The notes beneath the pieces are model-generated. The model saw only the letters and a list, made by a program, of their open reading frames with translations. It searched no databases and was not told where the DNA came from. Positions 63,712 to 64,000 of a stretch of 64,000 nt of DNA are shown piece after piece (within the stretch, counting starts at the first letter, position 1; every line of letters starts with the position of its first letter). This stretch comes from Marisediminitalea lipolytica (GTDB taxonomy: Bacteria; Pseudomonadota; Gammaproteobacteria; Enterobacterales; Alteromonadaceae). Location: the NCBI RefSeq assembly GCF_001758465.1, contig NZ_MJIC01000010.1:434001-498000 (forward strand), given 5' to 3'. The position numbers and the translations under genes were made by a program.

Positions 63712-63975
63712 CTAACGCTGTTTGTATTGGGTAGGACAATAGCCCCGGGATATATCGGGCGAACGTAATTTTAAATGCTTGGTAGTACGACCCTGAGTGC
63801 GCTTGCGCCACAGCCTGAAACTGGATGGCTTTAATTCGCGACGCATTAACCTGATCACACCATCCTGGCTAAGGCCATATTCGCGCTCAATCGCTTCAAA
63901 TGGGGTGCGGTCTTCCCAGGCCATTTCGATAATGCGGGACACGGTTGCAGGAGGAAGAACAATTGTAGATGCCAT
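63712..63975 (-). CDS. TIGR03643/DUF2805 family small protein
   Basis: An 87-residue basic protein: VSRIIEMAWEDRTPFEAIER, EYGLSQDGVIRLMRRELKPS, SFRLWRKRTQGRTTKHLKLR. The helix-turn-helix-like N-terminus and the conserved SFRLWR are typical of TIGR03643. These genes are commonly found near cryptochrome/photolyase genes, as here. GTGTAAAG-like sequence precedes the ATG and no strong ribosome site is seen. Role unknown. Confidence 0.85.
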   Translation of the reverse strand: MASTIVLPPATVSRIIEMAWEDRTPFEAIEREYGLSQDGVIRLMRRELKPSSFRLWRKRTQGRTTKHLKLRSPDISRGYCPTQYKQR

Positions 63976-64000
63976 ATTTCTTTACACTGTGAGAATTTGG

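Overview
The window looks like chromosomal DNA of a marine gammaproteobacterium of the order Alteromonadales (Alteromonadaceae-like). Support comes from a complete rimP-nusA-infB-rbfA-truB-rpsO block with gamma-proteobacterial protein features, two initiator tRNAs, three DUF3718 proteins, a PEP-CTERM-like protein, a TonB-dependent receptor, MHYT/PAS/GGDEF/EAL/HD-GYP signalling proteins and a DgcN-DgcA type D-glutamate gene pair. There is no phage, no complete IS, no CRISPR array and no rRNA.

Layout. 1-7.7 kb: a TonB-dependent receptor cut by the window edge, small secreted proteins including two near-identical DUF3718 paralogues, a VOC protein, a LysR regulator, an MscS channel coupled to a 50-residue entericidin-like lipoprotein, and pterin carbinolamine dehydratase. 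7.8-8.5 kb: two identical initiator tRNA-Met genes followed by hairpin-rich non-coding DNA. 8.6-14.0 kb: a signalling module made of a small histidine kinase, a large MHYT hybrid kinase and a REC-HD-GYP regulator. 14.0-20.8 kb: the transcription/translation operon, with a structured leader and an internal terminator. 20.9-31.7 kb: SDR, MntP, chemoreceptor, antiporter, PEP-CTERM-like protein, patatin, coiled-coil protein, GNAT-nitrilase fusion and a 2OG oxygenase. 31.8-38.7 kb: a degenerate-receiver TPR protein, ahpC-ahpF and a PAS-GGDEF-EAL protein. 38.9-42.7 kb: an AT-richer set of S41 peptidase, amidohydrolase lipoprotein and membrane AraC regulator. 43-45.5 kb: PH-domain protein, minimal winged-helix regulator, a 36-bp perfect palindrome and a third DUF3718 gene. 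45.7-52.8 kb: YgiQ, TrxC, EVE protein, DgcA/DgcN and an adenosine-deaminase-like enzyme. 52.9-64 kb: secreted propeller proteins, DUF445, a second patatin, a repeat peptide with motif G(K/R)PPFKR facing a retropepsin-like protease, photolyase, a SatD-like/DUF3307 pair, GST and a TIGR03643 protein.

How genes work together. The 8.6-14 kb proteins could form a phosphorelay ending in cyclic-di-GMP hydrolysis, a theme repeated by the GGDEF-EAL protein at 36.3 kb. AhpC/AhpF form the peroxide reductase pair. DgcN/DgcA plausibly acetylate and then racemise D-glutamate. The most novel-looking items are the cyclase-like SatD/DUF3307 pair, the repeat peptide beside a protease, the perfect palindrome between a winged-helix regulator and a DUF3718 gene, and the three-hairpin 3' ends shared by the DUF3718 paralogues. 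All functional statements rest on reading the sequence and family memory; no searches were run.
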